From contig NZ_KB899990.1 of the NCBI RefSeq assembly GCF_000378505.1, positions 360,332 to 424,331 of the forward strand: 64,000 bases of DNA, written 5' to 3'. The notes below the pieces were generated by a model. That model searched no databases. It was not told the DNA's origin and saw only the letters and a list, made by a program, of their open reading frames with translations. The DNA is from Modicisalibacter luteus DSM 23508. GTDB lineage: Bacteria; Pseudomonadota; Gammaproteobacteria; Pseudomonadales; Halomonadaceae. Below, piece by piece: positions 7,812 to 16,846 of this stretch (position 1 is the stretch's first letter; each line of letters starts with the position of its first letter). The translations under genes were made by a program, and so were the position numbers.

Positions 7812-10800
7812 GCGTCATCAACCGCATTGAGGTCGCCAACCTGCTCAACAAGCACGGCGATATTGCCTCGCCGTGGGACGCCAAGATGCGTCACCTGTTG
7901 CTTGACCTGCGCGGCCAATCCAGCGCGATCAGCATGGAGAATGGCTTTGGAAAGACCACTCTCGCCGAGGCGCTGATCGGTCTGTTGTCACGCGATCGCA
8001 CCCTGCTCGCACGTACCCGTCGCAAGTGCTCCCCCTCCACCGTGGCGGGCCATGGGCGCAGTTGGTCGCATCTGCGTGTCGAGTTCCGCGCCGGGGAGAG
8101 TGGCGGTCAGAGCGACATGCTCGCTGCCGCTGGTGAGGAAGTGGCCGGCGAGACGTTCGTATTCGGCATGTATGGCTATAGTGATGGCAGCGGGCTGTCT
8201 TTCTATCACTATGCCGGGCGACTCGAAGACGTGCCGGTATACCATGTCACCCGCGACGCCAAGCTGGCGCTGTATGCCAATACCGACGTGCAGGCGGCCA
8301 TGCGACACCATGGCGTGACGCGTAGTGCCAACCGCGAGGAGTGGCTGGATGCCGTCGGCGCTCACATCTCGCGGCGCGAATTGGCCCAGCTTGCGGCCTT
8401 TCAGAAGGAAGGCGGCGCCGACAAGAGTCAGATCTTCAACGCCATCAAACCGCGTGCCGGAGAGAAGGCCGACCAGGCGTTCTTCTTCGAGGTGCTGGCG
8501 CCACAGATTCTCTCCGGCGCGACCCGCGGCGAGACCGATGAGGGCGAGGACCTGATAGAGGACGTCATCCTCAATTCCGGGACCAAGGTCACTGAGTTGC
8601 GCTATCGGCTGAGCGAGGCCGAGAACGACCAGCGGCGTGCCGAGGACAAGGTGGCGCAACTGGCCGATCTCAATGTTCAGGGCGAGGCGCTGCTCGATGC
8701 GCGTCGCCAGCTTTCCGAGCTTGACGAGGGACTGGCGGCCAGCGAGCGACTGCTGGGCGGCCAGGCCCTGCTGGCTCTGCCTGGGCTACCGCGGCGCCCG
8801 GTTGAGGAGGTCGAGTCCGATCCCGAGCTGGTTGCCGGCTTTGCCTGGGCGGCCGGCGACACCGAGCGGCCCAGAGTCTCCACGTGGCTGCTCGCCCGGT
8901 TGACCGGCCAGGCCGAGCGCGCCGTGCGCCAGGCGCTGTCCGAGCGCGGCACGCGCGTCGACGCGCATCGTCGCCTCGTCCACCTGCCCGAGGCGGCATG
9001 GCCGAAAGGGCGCGATGTTCACCACGTCACCTTCGCCGCGGCCCGCGACTGGCTCGAGGATAGCCAAGCCTTTGCCGACGACTCGGCACGTTATCGTGCC
9101 CTGACTCGCCTGGACGATGCTGCGGAAATGTTCGAGAGCCTCGATGGCAACCGCTTCCGTGAAGAAGTCATCGCTGACCGTGAATACGTCAAGGAGCTCA
9201 AGGCCGACATCGACCGGCTCGATGCCCAATGGGAGCGGCTCGATGTCGAGCGTGAGCAGCTCGAGTCACGCCAACGCGAGTTTACTGACAACCAAAGCTT
9301 CTATACCCAGGCATTGGGACAGGGGCTGTTCAGCGAAGAAGAGTTGGAATCACCCGAGGCCACCCGAGAGATGGCCATGGCGCGGGCCAACGAGACACGG
9401 CGGGCATTGAACGAGCATCTTGGCCGTATCGGCGAGCTTCGCCAGCCCGCTCAGTGGTATGTCGAGTTCAAGGCCAGTCATCCGCAGACCTCGCCGAGCG
9501 AGCTGTTGGCACTCAAGACCGAGCAGCAGGAAACCTTGAGCGAAGAACTCGAGCGAGTCGGTGCCGAGCTCGCCGAGGCCGAGGCCCGGCAAGCCGCATC
9601 CCGTGATGAACGCCATCGCCTGGAAGGCGAGCGCCAGCGCCTGGAAGGTGAGCAGGGTCCGCTGCGTAAAGGGCGCGAAGCTTGGCAGAAATTCACCGAG
9701 GGCTGGCCGGATGCGGAGGTGCGTGAATTCTGGTCGCGGCGCAAGACCGAACTCTCCGAACGGCAGCAGGCCCTGCGTGAGCAGCGCCAGCGTCAGGACG
9801 ATGCCAGAGCGCTGCGGGCCCGGCTGACGCCGCTGGCCGAGGCGGCGCGCCGCTATGCAGATATCCATGGTGATGACGAGCCGGTCCATTTACGTGACCG
9901 TCTCTATCGCGACTCCCGTGAGCTGGATGACGAGGCCCATCGCTTGGCCGGTGAGGAAGAGCGCCTGCGAGATCTGCATCAGGCCTGGCTACGCTTCGGT
10001 GAACTCAGCGAGCTATCGCCGGCCCAGTGGCTCAAGGATGCCAAGTCCCGCTATCCACGGCTGCTGCGGGAAGCGGAAGGCCTGGACGAACAGATCCGGG
10101 CCCGCGAGCGCTATCTGGAGAGCCTGGCCGGTGATCCACTGGCCCGCCAGGTCGCCGAAAGCGAGGCGCATCGTCTGCTCGACGAGGCTGGCATCGCCTT
10201 CGTGCCGCTGCACGAAGCGTTGACGACGTTCGAGGCTGACGAAGCCTCGCGGCGCGACTGGCTGGCGCAGGCCGCCGGTCAGCTTTTCGCACCGGTGATC
10301 AAAGGCGAGTCGGCCGCCAGTGACGCGGCTGACTTGTTGATTGAGCGGGGCCTGGGCGTGCCGGTTCTGGAAGCCGGCCGGCTCGATGCCTGCCTGGGGC
10401 AGGGTCAACCGCCGCTGGGTGCGGTGCAAGGCAAGGAGACGCTGGCGGTCAAGGCCGCTCTCGATCCTCAGTTTCTGGCAGCACTGCGCGAAGAGACCCA
10501 GCAACGTCTGATCATCGACCGAGAGCGCCGCGCCGCTCTCAGCGAGGAGATCGAGCGCCTAGACCCGCATGGCGAACGCTTCGCCCTGGCACGACAGGCG
10601 TGGGCAGCCGACGATGAGAAAGTCGATGAGTCCCTCGATACGCTGATGGACGAACAGGCCCGCCTTGCCGAGCGTCGCGAGCAGTTGGCGCCACGCCTGA
10701 CCGACGCCGCCTTGGCGGCAATCGATGATTATCAGCGTTATCTGCTCGAGGGCGGCGATCGAGCGCTGGAGACGGCTGCCGAAGATCTGCTGGATGCCGA

Positions 10801-12718
10801 AACCCGGCTGGCCGAGCTTGCACCGCAGGTACAAGAAGCCGAACGTGCGCTGGAAATTCATGGGGCGACCTGGCTGGCCGCGGAGAAGTTTGCCGATGCT
10901 GGCGGGGTCGAGCGCTTGGCGGCGCTGGAGTCGCGCCTGGAGGAATTGCGCGAGCAGGCGGAAATCGTCGCCGAGCGCGAAACCGAGGCTGCCGAACAGG
11001 TGGCATTGCATCATCAACGTCGCGACGACGTGACGGTCCGGCTTCGCGATCTGTTCGCCGACGGTGAACGCGACCGGTTGCGCCGGCTGGCCGACTTCGA
11101 GGAGGAAGGTGGCGAGGCCTTCATGGCTTCCGCCGAGACGGTGCGGGTTGAACTTGAGCAAACCCTGACAACGGCCAGTAGGCGCGCCGACTTCGATTTT
11201 GCGCGCATCCGTGCCTATCTCGACGTGCGCGACGAGAAGGGGGGGAGCCAGAAACTCGAACGCGAGATTGCCCGGATCAAGCGCGAACTTGGCGAGACCC
11301 GTGAGTCTCGTAAGCGCAAGGCTCATGAGCAGCAGGCCGTAGAAGCGCGCCTCGATGCCAACCAGCAGGCGATGACGCTGACGGACCAGTTGGGCATCGC
11401 CTGGCTGGCGGTGGTGCGTGAGCTGCCGACAGACTGGCCGCGCCGGGTGGCGGCCCTCGACGACCCGGCCGGGGCCAGTCGCTGGCCCGTCGATCATCCG
11501 CAGGCGGACATGCTGGACGGCGCCCTTATCGACTGGCGCCGTTGGGCAGACTGCGACGTGGGTGATAGCGACGTTGATAACAGCGACGAGAGTATCGACC
11601 TCGCTGCGCTGGAAGGTTGCCAGCAGACCCTGGTCGATGCGCTGGGCAGCCTCAACCTCGGCGAGCGTGCGCGCAATCGCGAGCGTCAGGCGCGTGACGT
11701 CGAGCAGCGGGTCCAGGCGCTGGACGTTGCCTTGATCGAGGCGCGGGACAGCCGGCTATTCAATGAGACCGAGCGGGCCCGGCTGGCCACGCTGGAAGGC
11801 GTCAATCCGGCAGCGCTCCAGGATCTGCAGGCGCTGTATGCCCAGCTCAACGGGCAGCTCGACGATCACCGTGAACGGGTCGCCCGGCTGCATGCCTCAC
11901 GTGAGCACATCGAGGGCACGCTGGTCGAACGTCTTGGCTCGATCATTACCGATGCGGCCGGCAACCTGGATATCCTGCGGCGCGTGGCACGCCGCAGCGG
12001 CGAGGGCGGTGCCTACTTCGAGGTCAAGGCGTCACTGATCGGTGACGAGGCCGTACGCGAACTGATTCAGCAGCTACTCGCCGATATTGACGAGCACCAG
12101 GCGGCCATGCGGCGTCGCCAGCAGCAGGAAGGTGGCGTGGCGGCCAACGACCAGCGCCGACGCGATGAAGAACTCGGACGACAGATCCGCCGTCGCATTT
12201 ATCGTGGCCTGTTCCGTGACGTATCGATCCGCATCAAGCACGAGGCCATCCGCCCCCATGGTCGCCTATTCTCTCTCAATGAGGATATGTCCGAGGGCCA
12301 ACGCGAGGCAGTCTCACTGATGTGGCTGGTCAAGCTGTCGGAATTCGCCATTGAGCGCGAGCTGCGCGAACTGCCGGGTCATCACAAGCGCCGTGCGCGG
12401 GCCGGTCGCGAGAGCGTGATCCTGCTTGATGGGCTGTTCTCGAAGCTCTCGCATCGTCGGCTGATCCAGGACTCGCTGGAGTCGCTGCGCAATACCCGTG
12501 GCCGCTTCCAGATGATCGGCCTGATTCACAACCCTAACTACGAGAACGACGCGACGATCTTCCCCACCTACCTGGTCGGCAGCGTGATCGGCGGTGCCCA
12601 GGGGCAGGGCGGTCATGTCATCGTGCGTGACGGTCGTGTCGTCGATCCGCAGAGCCAGGCCCGTAGCGTAGGCGAGGCCAGTCTGTTCGGAATCCACGTC
12701 ATGGAGCCGACGTCATGA
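7808..12718 (+). CDS. jetC: Wadjet JetC / MksB-like SMC ATPase (very large)
   Basis: A 1636-residue SMC-type ATPase expected to extrude DNA loops on incoming plasmids. It has an N-terminal head with a P-loop (MENGFGKTT, K49), two long coiled-coil arms rich in E, R, L and A, a non-coiled segment around residues 795-895 that should be the hinge and sits at the centre, and a C-terminal head with an ABC-signature-like MSEGQ (1494-1498). The Walker B region follows (VILLDG, D1541). Two canonical residues are replaced: the first P-loop glycine by M43 and the Walker B glutamate by G1542. It is longer than MukB or typical type I JetC, suggesting a type II or III Wadjet. ATGA overlaps join it to jetB and jetD. 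Confidence 0.88.
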   Translation: MSVINRIEVANLLNKHGDIASPWDAKMRHLLLDLRGQSSAISMENGFGKTTLAEALIGLLSRDRTLLARTRRKCSPSTVAGHGRSWSHLRVEFRAGESGGQSDMLAAAGEEVAGETFVFGMYGYSDGSGLSFYHYAGRLEDVPVYHVTRDAKLALYANTDVQAAMRHHGVTRSANREEWLDAVGAHISRRELAQLAAFQKEGGADKSQIFNAIKPRAGEKADQAFFFEVLAPQILSGATRGETDEGEDLIEDVILNSGTKVTELRYRLSEAENDQRRAEDKVAQLADLNVQGEALLDARRQLSELDEGLAASERLLGGQALLALPGLPRRPVEEVESDPELVAGFAWAAGDTERPRVSTWLLARLTGQAERAVRQALSERGTRVDAHRRLVHLPEAAWPKGRDVHHVTFAAARDWLEDSQAFADDSARYRALTRLDDAAEMFESLDGNRFREEVIADREYVKELKADIDRLDAQWERLDVEREQLESRQREFTDNQSFYTQALGQGLFSEEELESPEATREMAMARANETRRALNEHLGRIGELRQPAQWYVEFKASHPQTSPSELLALKTEQQETLSEELERVGAELAEAEARQAASRDERHRLEGERQRLEGEQGPLRKGREAWQKFTEGWPDAEVREFWSRRKTELSERQQALREQRQRQDDARALRARLTPLAEAARRYADIHGDDEPVHLRDRLYRDSRELDDEAHRLAGEEERLRDLHQAWLRFGELSELSPAQWLKDAKSRYPRLLREAEGLDEQIRARERYLESLAGDPLARQVAESEAHRLLDEAGIAFVPLHEALTTFEADEASRRDWLAQAAGQLFAPVIKGESAASDAADLLIERGLGVPVLEAGRLDACLGQGQPPLGAVQGKETLAVKAALDPQFLAALREETQQRLIIDRERRAALSEEIERLDPHGERFALARQAWAADDEKVDESLDTLMDEQARLAERREQLAPRLTDAALAAIDDYQRYLLEGGDRALETAAEDLLDAETRLAELAPQVQEAERALEIHGATWLAAEKFADAGGVERLAALESRLEELREQAEIVAERETEAAEQVALHHQRRDDVTVRLRDLFADGERDRLRRLADFEEEGGEAFMASAETVRVELEQTLTTASRRADFDFARIRAYLDVRDEKGGSQKLEREIARIKRELGETRESRKRKAHEQQAVEARLDANQQAMTLTDQLGIAWLAVVRELPTDWPRRVAALDDPAGASRWPVDHPQADMLDGALIDWRRWADCDVGDSDVDNSDESIDLAALEGCQQTLVDALGSLNLGERARNRERQARDVEQRVQALDVALIEARDSRLFNETERARLATLEGVNPAALQDLQALYAQLNGQLDDHRERVARLHASREHIEGTLVERLGSIITDAAGNLDILRRVARRSGEGGAYFEVKASLIGDEAVRELIQQLLADIDEHQAAMRRRQQQEGGVAANDQRRRDEELGRQIRRRIYRGLFRDVSIRIKHEAIRPHGRLFSLNEDMSEGQREAVSLMWLVKLSEFAIERELRELPGHHKRRARAGRESVILLDGLFSKLSHRRLIQDSLESLRNTRGRFQMIGLIHNPNYENDATIFPTYLVGSVIGGAQGQGGHVIVRDGRVVDPQSQARSVGEASLFGIHVMEPTS

Positions 12719-13815
12719 GTCATCTGAGCGAGCGCGCTGACACGGTGCGGGTTCATCTGGAAGGGGAGTGGTTCAAACACTATTTACGCAACAAGAGCAA
12801 ACACTGGCGAAGCACTTCTCTGGTCAAGAATCTCAAGCGCGAGCGGCTATGCGAAACGGAGTTTGAAGCCTGGCAAGTCCTGGCGGAGTTGGCGGCGGCG
12901 GGGGTTGTCGAGGCACCGGTCACTTCCCTCAAACATCACGTGTCCCTAACGCTGGGCCTTTCCGAGGCTGTCTGTCATCGGCTGGAATCCGAGGCGACAC
13001 CGGTCGATCCCTCGCTGAAGCTCGACGCCAGCCAGGCTGTCGTGTGGCGCCACGCACTGGCTGAAGGACTTGAGGACTGGTCGCTTGCCGATCAGTATCA
13101 GCTTGCCGAGGGACTGAGGGCGCTGGCGGCGGATATACCCGGCGCCTATGCATGGAGCGCTTTCGAGGCCAGTGCGCGCTACCTATTGGGTAGCAGCAAG
13201 CTGCTCATGGCGCTGCCCCGCGAACTGGTGCGCAGCTTCGGCATCGATACGACGGCCTTTCGCGGCCCGCTGGCCTGGGTATTGGCGTCGGTGCCCGACG
13301 AGCCGCAAGGCGTGCTGTTGATCGAGAACCCGCAGAGTTTCGAACAGGCCTGTCGAGTGGGGCTCGACGAGCACTTGGCGCTGGTCTGCAGTTTCGGCTA
13401 CGGCTTGTCGCTGACTGAGGTGTTGAAGGCGCCCGGGCAGGTCCGGTTGATTGGTGGGCGTGCCTCGTCACATACATTGTCCGAGTTGCTTGAACTGCCT
13501 GCGATCATGTTCTGGGGCGACCTTGATCCCGAGGGCCTGCGCATCTTTCTACGCCTGCGCCAGTCCGTGCCGAGAATTCGCCTGTCGGCGCTTTACGCAC
13601 CCATGATGGAACGCCTGGAAACCGAAGGAGGTCATCCGCTGCACATACTGACCGGCAAGGCCGGCCAGCGCCAGGCCAGTCGCTGGTCGCGGGGCCTCGA
13701 TCAGGAGGCTCTCGATGATGCCGCATTGGGCGAATGGGGTGGCGAGGCGCTTGACGAGTCGCGGGCCGAACGTTGGCTGGCTCTGCTGAGCGAGGCGGAT
13801 GAGGAAGGGCACTGA
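12715..13815 (+). CDS. jetD: Wadjet JetD / MksG-like Toprim nuclease
   Basis: A 366-residue protein with a C-terminal Toprim domain. The conserved acidic residues are visible as E204 in VLLIENPQSF and the DxD pair D269/D271 in IMFWGDLDPEG. The N-terminal half (about 1-190) resembles the DNA-binding arm seen in topoisomerase VI-like JetD proteins. JetD is the subunit that cleaves small closed-circular DNA once the SMC motor has extruded it. Length is normal for the family. It overlaps jetC by ATGA, and its stop overlaps the globin start (TGATG). The intact acidic triad suggests an active nuclease. Confidence 0.88.
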   Translation: MSHLSERADTVRVHLEGEWFKHYLRNKSKHWRSTSLVKNLKRERLCETEFEAWQVLAELAAAGVVEAPVTSLKHHVSLTLGLSEAVCHRLESEATPVDPSLKLDASQAVVWRHALAEGLEDWSLADQYQLAEGLRALAADIPGAYAWSAFEASARYLLGSSKLLMALPRELVRSFGIDTTAFRGPLAWVLASVPDEPQGVLLIENPQSFEQACRVGLDEHLALVCSFGYGLSLTEVLKAPGQVRLIGGRASSHTLSELLELPAIMFWGDLDPEGLRIFLRLRQSVPRIRLSALYAPMMERLETEGGHPLHILTGKAGQRQASRWSRGLDQEALDDAALGEWGGEALDESRAERWLALLSEADEEGH

Positions 13816-14210
13816 TGGCAGCAATCTATGGTGTTGGGGATAGCACCTTGCGGGCCCTGGGTGGCGAAGCCGCTGTCCGTAAACTGGTCGATCGTTTCTA
13901 CGACGCCATGCGACGTCTTCCCGAGGCACAAAGGATCCTGGCGTTGCACCCCGCCGATCTGGAGCTGTCGCGGGACAAGCTGACGACCTTCTTGATTGGC
14001 TGGATGGGTGGGCCGAGCCGCTACCGAGAGCGCTTCGGGCCCATCGCCATTCCTGCCGCGCATCGCCATTTGCCTATCGGGGCCGAGGAGCGCGACGCCT
14101 GGCTGTTGTGCATGCGCACCGCTCTCGACGAGATGGGCGTCGACGCAGAGCTCAAGATCTACCTGCTGACCCAGTTGAGGCATCCCGCCGAGATGTGTCG
14201 AACCCGCTAA
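13815..14210 (+). CDS. Group II truncated hemoglobin
   Basis: A 131-residue trHbO/YjbI-type globin. Family markers are Phe28-Tyr29 at the B9/B10 positions, the FLIGWMGGPSRY segment of helix E, the proximal histidine H85 in RHLPIGAEER, and W96 at G8 in AWLLCM. Such proteins bind oxygen or NO/peroxide ligands with high affinity, and their physiological role varies. The ATG overlaps the jetD stop codon by one base, implying translational coupling with the Wadjet genes. No family connection between globins and Wadjet is known to me, so the link may be positional only. Confidence 0.93.
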   Translation: MAAIYGVGDSTLRALGGEAAVRKLVDRFYDAMRRLPEAQRILALHPADLELSRDKLTTFLIGWMGGPSRYRERFGPIAIPAAHRHLPIGAEERDAWLLCMRTALDEMGVDAELKIYLLTQLRHPAEMCRTR

Positions 14211-14221
14211 TACCTTTTATT

Positions 14222-14250
14222 TTGTTAGCAAGCTAAGTTTGTGGCAGAAT
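14222..14250 (+). promoter_or_regulatory. Candidate slyA promoter
   Basis: TTGTTA and CAGAAT are separated by 17 bases, just upstream of the MarR-family gene. The SlyA operator at 14225-14236 overlaps the -35 element, so binding would block RNA polymerase. Confidence 0.45.
14225..14236. promoter_or_regulatory. Perfect SlyA-type operator
   Basis: TTAGCAAGCTAA is a perfect 12-bp dyad and identical to the published SlyA consensus from enteric bacteria. It lies 22 bases before the MarR/SlyA gene, consistent with autoregulation. Confidence 0.75.
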
Positions 14251-14257
14251 ACTTCGC

Positions 14258-14713
14258 ATGCTAAATAAACAGCCATGTGAAGATTCCGAGTTGGGCTTGC
14301 GTCTGGGCCACGCTCACCGCCTGTGGCGTATGGTGGTCGACCATACCGTGGCGCCGCTGGGGCTGACACAGCCACGCTGGACGCTGCTGGTTACCCTGCG
14401 TCACCTAGGTGAAGGCGCTACCCAGAAACAGCTCGCCGAGGCGCTGGGCATCGAATTGCCGTCGCTAACACGTACGCTGGCGCAACTGGAGCAGCAGAGG
14501 CTAATCCTGCGGCGCGTTCCCTCCGATGACCGGCGGGTCCGCGAAATCGTGTTCACGCCTGCAGGATGGCAAGCGCTCGAGGCCCTTGATGCCCGGGCCA
14601 GCGAGGCCAGGGCATTGCTGCTCGATGGAATTACCGACGAGGAGCGCGAGGTCTTGCACCGCGCCTTGCATCGGATCGAGTGCAACGCCAGCGACTGGCT
14701 ATCTTTCCGCTAA
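14258..14713 (+). CDS. slyA: MarR/SlyA-family transcriptional regulator
   Basis: A 151-residue winged-helix dimer-type regulator. The recognition region reads TQKQLAEALGIELPSLTRTLAQLE, followed by the wing with the conserved DDRRVREIVFT motif. The overall pattern matches SlyA. It is followed at once by an HlyD-type adaptor and a DUF2955 pump, as slyA is linked to ydhJ/ydhK in enteric bacteria, and is preceded by an exact SlyA operator. It probably represses or tunes this efflux cassette in response to aromatic or other small molecules. The ligand is unknown. Confidence 0.88.
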   Translation: MLNKQPCEDSELGLRLGHAHRLWRMVVDHTVAPLGLTQPRWTLLVTLRHLGEGATQKQLAEALGIELPSLTRTLAQLEQQRLILRRVPSDDRRVREIVFTPAGWQALEALDARASEARALLLDGITDEEREVLHRALHRIECNASDWLSFR

Positions 14714-14729
14714 CCGTAGAGAGCCCCCT

Positions 14730-15791
14730 ATGACACCGGAGCAACGCTTCGCCCGCTGGGTACGCGTGGCGATTGTAATGTTCGTCGTTCTGTTCGCCTA
14801 TTTCGTGGTGGCCGATGCCTACATGCCGGTCACGCCCCAGGCCAGAGTGCTACGCGAAGTGACCCGCGTCGCCCCCGAAGTGGGTGGTCAGGTCATCGAC
14901 GTATCCGTGAGCAACAACCAGCATGTCGAAACGGGTGACGTCCTGTTTCGTATCGATCCGGCGCCGTTCCGGATTGCAGTGGAAAAGGCGGAGCTGGCGA
15001 TGGAACAGGCACGCCGCGACAATGCCGAACTGGATGCCTCCCTGGCCGAAGCCCGGGCCGGGCTGGCTTCCGCGCGGTCCGACGCTGAGGAGCTCCGCCG
15101 CGAGCGGCAGCGTGTCGAGCGGTTGATCCAGGGCGGCAGCATTTCCCGTCAACGCTACGATGAAGTCGTGGCCGAGGCACGTGCTGCCGATGCCGCCGTG
15201 GAAGCTGCCGAAGCGCAGGTACATTCGCTAGAGGTCCAGCGTGGCGAGAGCGGCGAAGACAACCTGCGCCTGCGTCAGGCGCGCAATGCGCTTGATGACG
15301 CTCGGCTGGATCTGGAGCGGACGACCGTACGGGCAGAGCAGGCCGGTTGGGTGAGCAACCTGCAACTCGCCAAAGGTGATTATGTCACCGCAGGATCCCC
15401 GGTACTGGCTCAGGTCGGTGATGCCATGGATATCGTGGCCGATTTTCGCGAGAAAAGCCTACGCCATGTCGAGAGCGAGGAGCCGGCCTGGGTCGCACTG
15501 GATGCCCTGCCTGGCAAGATATTCGCGGCGCATGTCATCTCTGAGGACGCAGGCGTTCTGGAAGGTCAGGTAATTGCCGATGGCAACCTCGCCGATATCC
15601 CCACCACGGATCGCTGGGTGCGCGATGCCCAGCGCCTGCGAATTCATCTGGCCTTCGACGAGGAACCGGGCTTCCTGCTGCCCACTGGAGCGCGGGCCAC
15701 GGTGCAACTGGCCCCAACCGACCATAGGCTCGCGGCCTGGTTCGCCCGGGCGCAGATTGGCCTGATGAGCTGGTTGCATCATGTCTACTGA
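14730..15791 (+). CDS. HlyD/EmrA-family membrane fusion protein
   Basis: A 353-residue periplasmic adaptor with one N-terminal membrane anchor (VAIVMFVVLFAYFVVADAY), a lipoyl/barrel segment (VAPEVGGQVIDVSVSNNQHV), a coiled-coil hairpin (about 85-185) and a second half-lipoyl segment. It would link an inner-membrane pump to an outer-membrane channel. The open frame reaches back to 14526 inside slyA, but the ATG at 14730 fits the family N-terminus and avoids a 184-bp overlap. It resembles YdhJ/AaeA and overlaps the next gene by 11 bases. Confidence 0.88.
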   Translation: MTPEQRFARWVRVAIVMFVVLFAYFVVADAYMPVTPQARVLREVTRVAPEVGGQVIDVSVSNNQHVETGDVLFRIDPAPFRIAVEKAELAMEQARRDNAELDASLAEARAGLASARSDAEELRRERQRVERLIQGGSISRQRYDEVVAEARAADAAVEAAEAQVHSLEVQRGESGEDNLRLRQARNALDDARLDLERTTVRAEQAGWVSNLQLAKGDYVTAGSPVLAQVGDAMDIVADFREKSLRHVESEEPAWVALDALPGKIFAAHVISEDAGVLEGQVIADGNLADIPTTDRWVRDAQRLRIHLAFDEEPGFLLPTGARATVQLAPTDHRLAAWFARAQIGLMSWLHHVY

Positions 15792-16818
15792 TTCCCTACC
15801 AGAGAAAGGCATCGACGCCAACGGGCTGCGCCAGTGCCTGCGCATCGCCTTCGGCGGCTGGCTAGGCTTCGTAATCAGCCAATTGATGGGGTGGAATTAC
15901 GGGGTCTTCTTCACCGTCTTTCCGATGTTCCTGGTGGGGCTGGTGCCGGTGCTAAATGGGCACGTGATTCGTCAGTTCCTGGGTAATGCCCTGATCAATT
16001 GCGTCGAGGTCAGCCTGGTTGTCGGGCTGACCCAGCATATGCCGCTGGTGATGACAGGGCTGGCCTTTGCACTGTTCTATACGCGTTTCCGGCTGATGGC
16101 ACGCGGACCGATGTTCCTGTTCGGGGCCAATGGTGTGCTGACGCTGAGCGTAATGTTTCATTTCGCCAGCTATCCGTCGCTAGATCTCGCCGACCTGTTG
16201 GCAAGCAATCTGGTTGCGAGTGTATTGGCGGTGGGTATTGCCGCGCTCATGTACGTGGTATTTCCGGACGTGGAACCGCGCAAGCCCATGCCGCGTCTCA
16301 CCAAGTCGACCAGCCGCATTCGTCACGAAACCCTGATCGGGGCCGTTACCGCGACGCTCTCGTTCGTGGTGTTTCAGACCCTGGACCTGCGTGATTCGTT
16401 GTCGGCACAGATGGCGACCATCCTGATACTGTTTGCGCTGGGGTATTCCGGCGCAAGGGCATCCGCCGGCAAACGCGCGGTAGGCACCCTGCTGGGGTGC
16501 AACTTGGCGCTGGCGATGCAGCTACTGCTCTATACGCAGACCCAGCACTTCACTCTGGTGGCTCTTCTCTATTGGCTGGGTTTGATGCTATTTGCCCACG
16601 CCCACGTGAAGGAGGGTGGCGGATCAGGTATTGGTTTCGGCGGGTTGACGACGCTGGGTATCCTGTTTGGGCAGTCGCTGTCGCCCAATCAGGACCTTGT
16701 TTACAGTGCGTTATACCGCTTCTCGTCGATGTGTGTGGCGCTGGTTGTCACGCTGATAGTCATGGCGTTGCTGCATCGCTGCCTGAATGCGTGGGCGCCG
16801 ACCCGGGCTGAAGTCTGA
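15781..16818 (+). CDS. DUF2955/FUSC-type inner membrane efflux protein
   Basis: A 345-residue polytopic membrane protein with about ten hydrophobic segments arranged as two similar halves split near residue 170-180, as in the AaeB/YdhK fusaric-acid resistance-like family. It is shorter than full FUSC proteins (about 650) and matches the DUF2955 group that pairs with HlyD adaptors. With the preceding gene it should form an exporter of aromatic or other organic acids. It ends 28 bases before the convergent diguanylate cyclase gene. Confidence 0.82.
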   Translation: MSTDSLPEKGIDANGLRQCLRIAFGGWLGFVISQLMGWNYGVFFTVFPMFLVGLVPVLNGHVIRQFLGNALINCVEVSLVVGLTQHMPLVMTGLAFALFYTRFRLMARGPMFLFGANGVLTLSVMFHFASYPSLDLADLLASNLVASVLAVGIAALMYVVFPDVEPRKPMPRLTKSTSRIRHETLIGAVTATLSFVVFQTLDLRDSLSAQMATILILFALGYSGARASAGKRAVGTLLGCNLALAMQLLLYTQTQHFTLVALLYWLGLMLFAHAHVKEGGGSGIGFGGLTTLGILFGQSLSPNQDLVYSALYRFSSMCVALVVTLIVMALLHRCLNAWAPTRAEV

Positions 16819-16846
16819 ATCGTTCGAACACCCCATGGCGAGGCAA

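Noticed and set aside
10013..11497. Long open frames antisense to jetC
   Set aside because: They mirror the GC-rich codons of the SMC gene and show no domain pattern.
5392..13815. Interpretation of the SMC cassette as the housekeeping MukBEF or MksBEF condensin
   Set aside because: A Toprim nuclease gene is joined by an ATGA overlap, which distinguishes Wadjet/MksBEFG from chromosome condensins.
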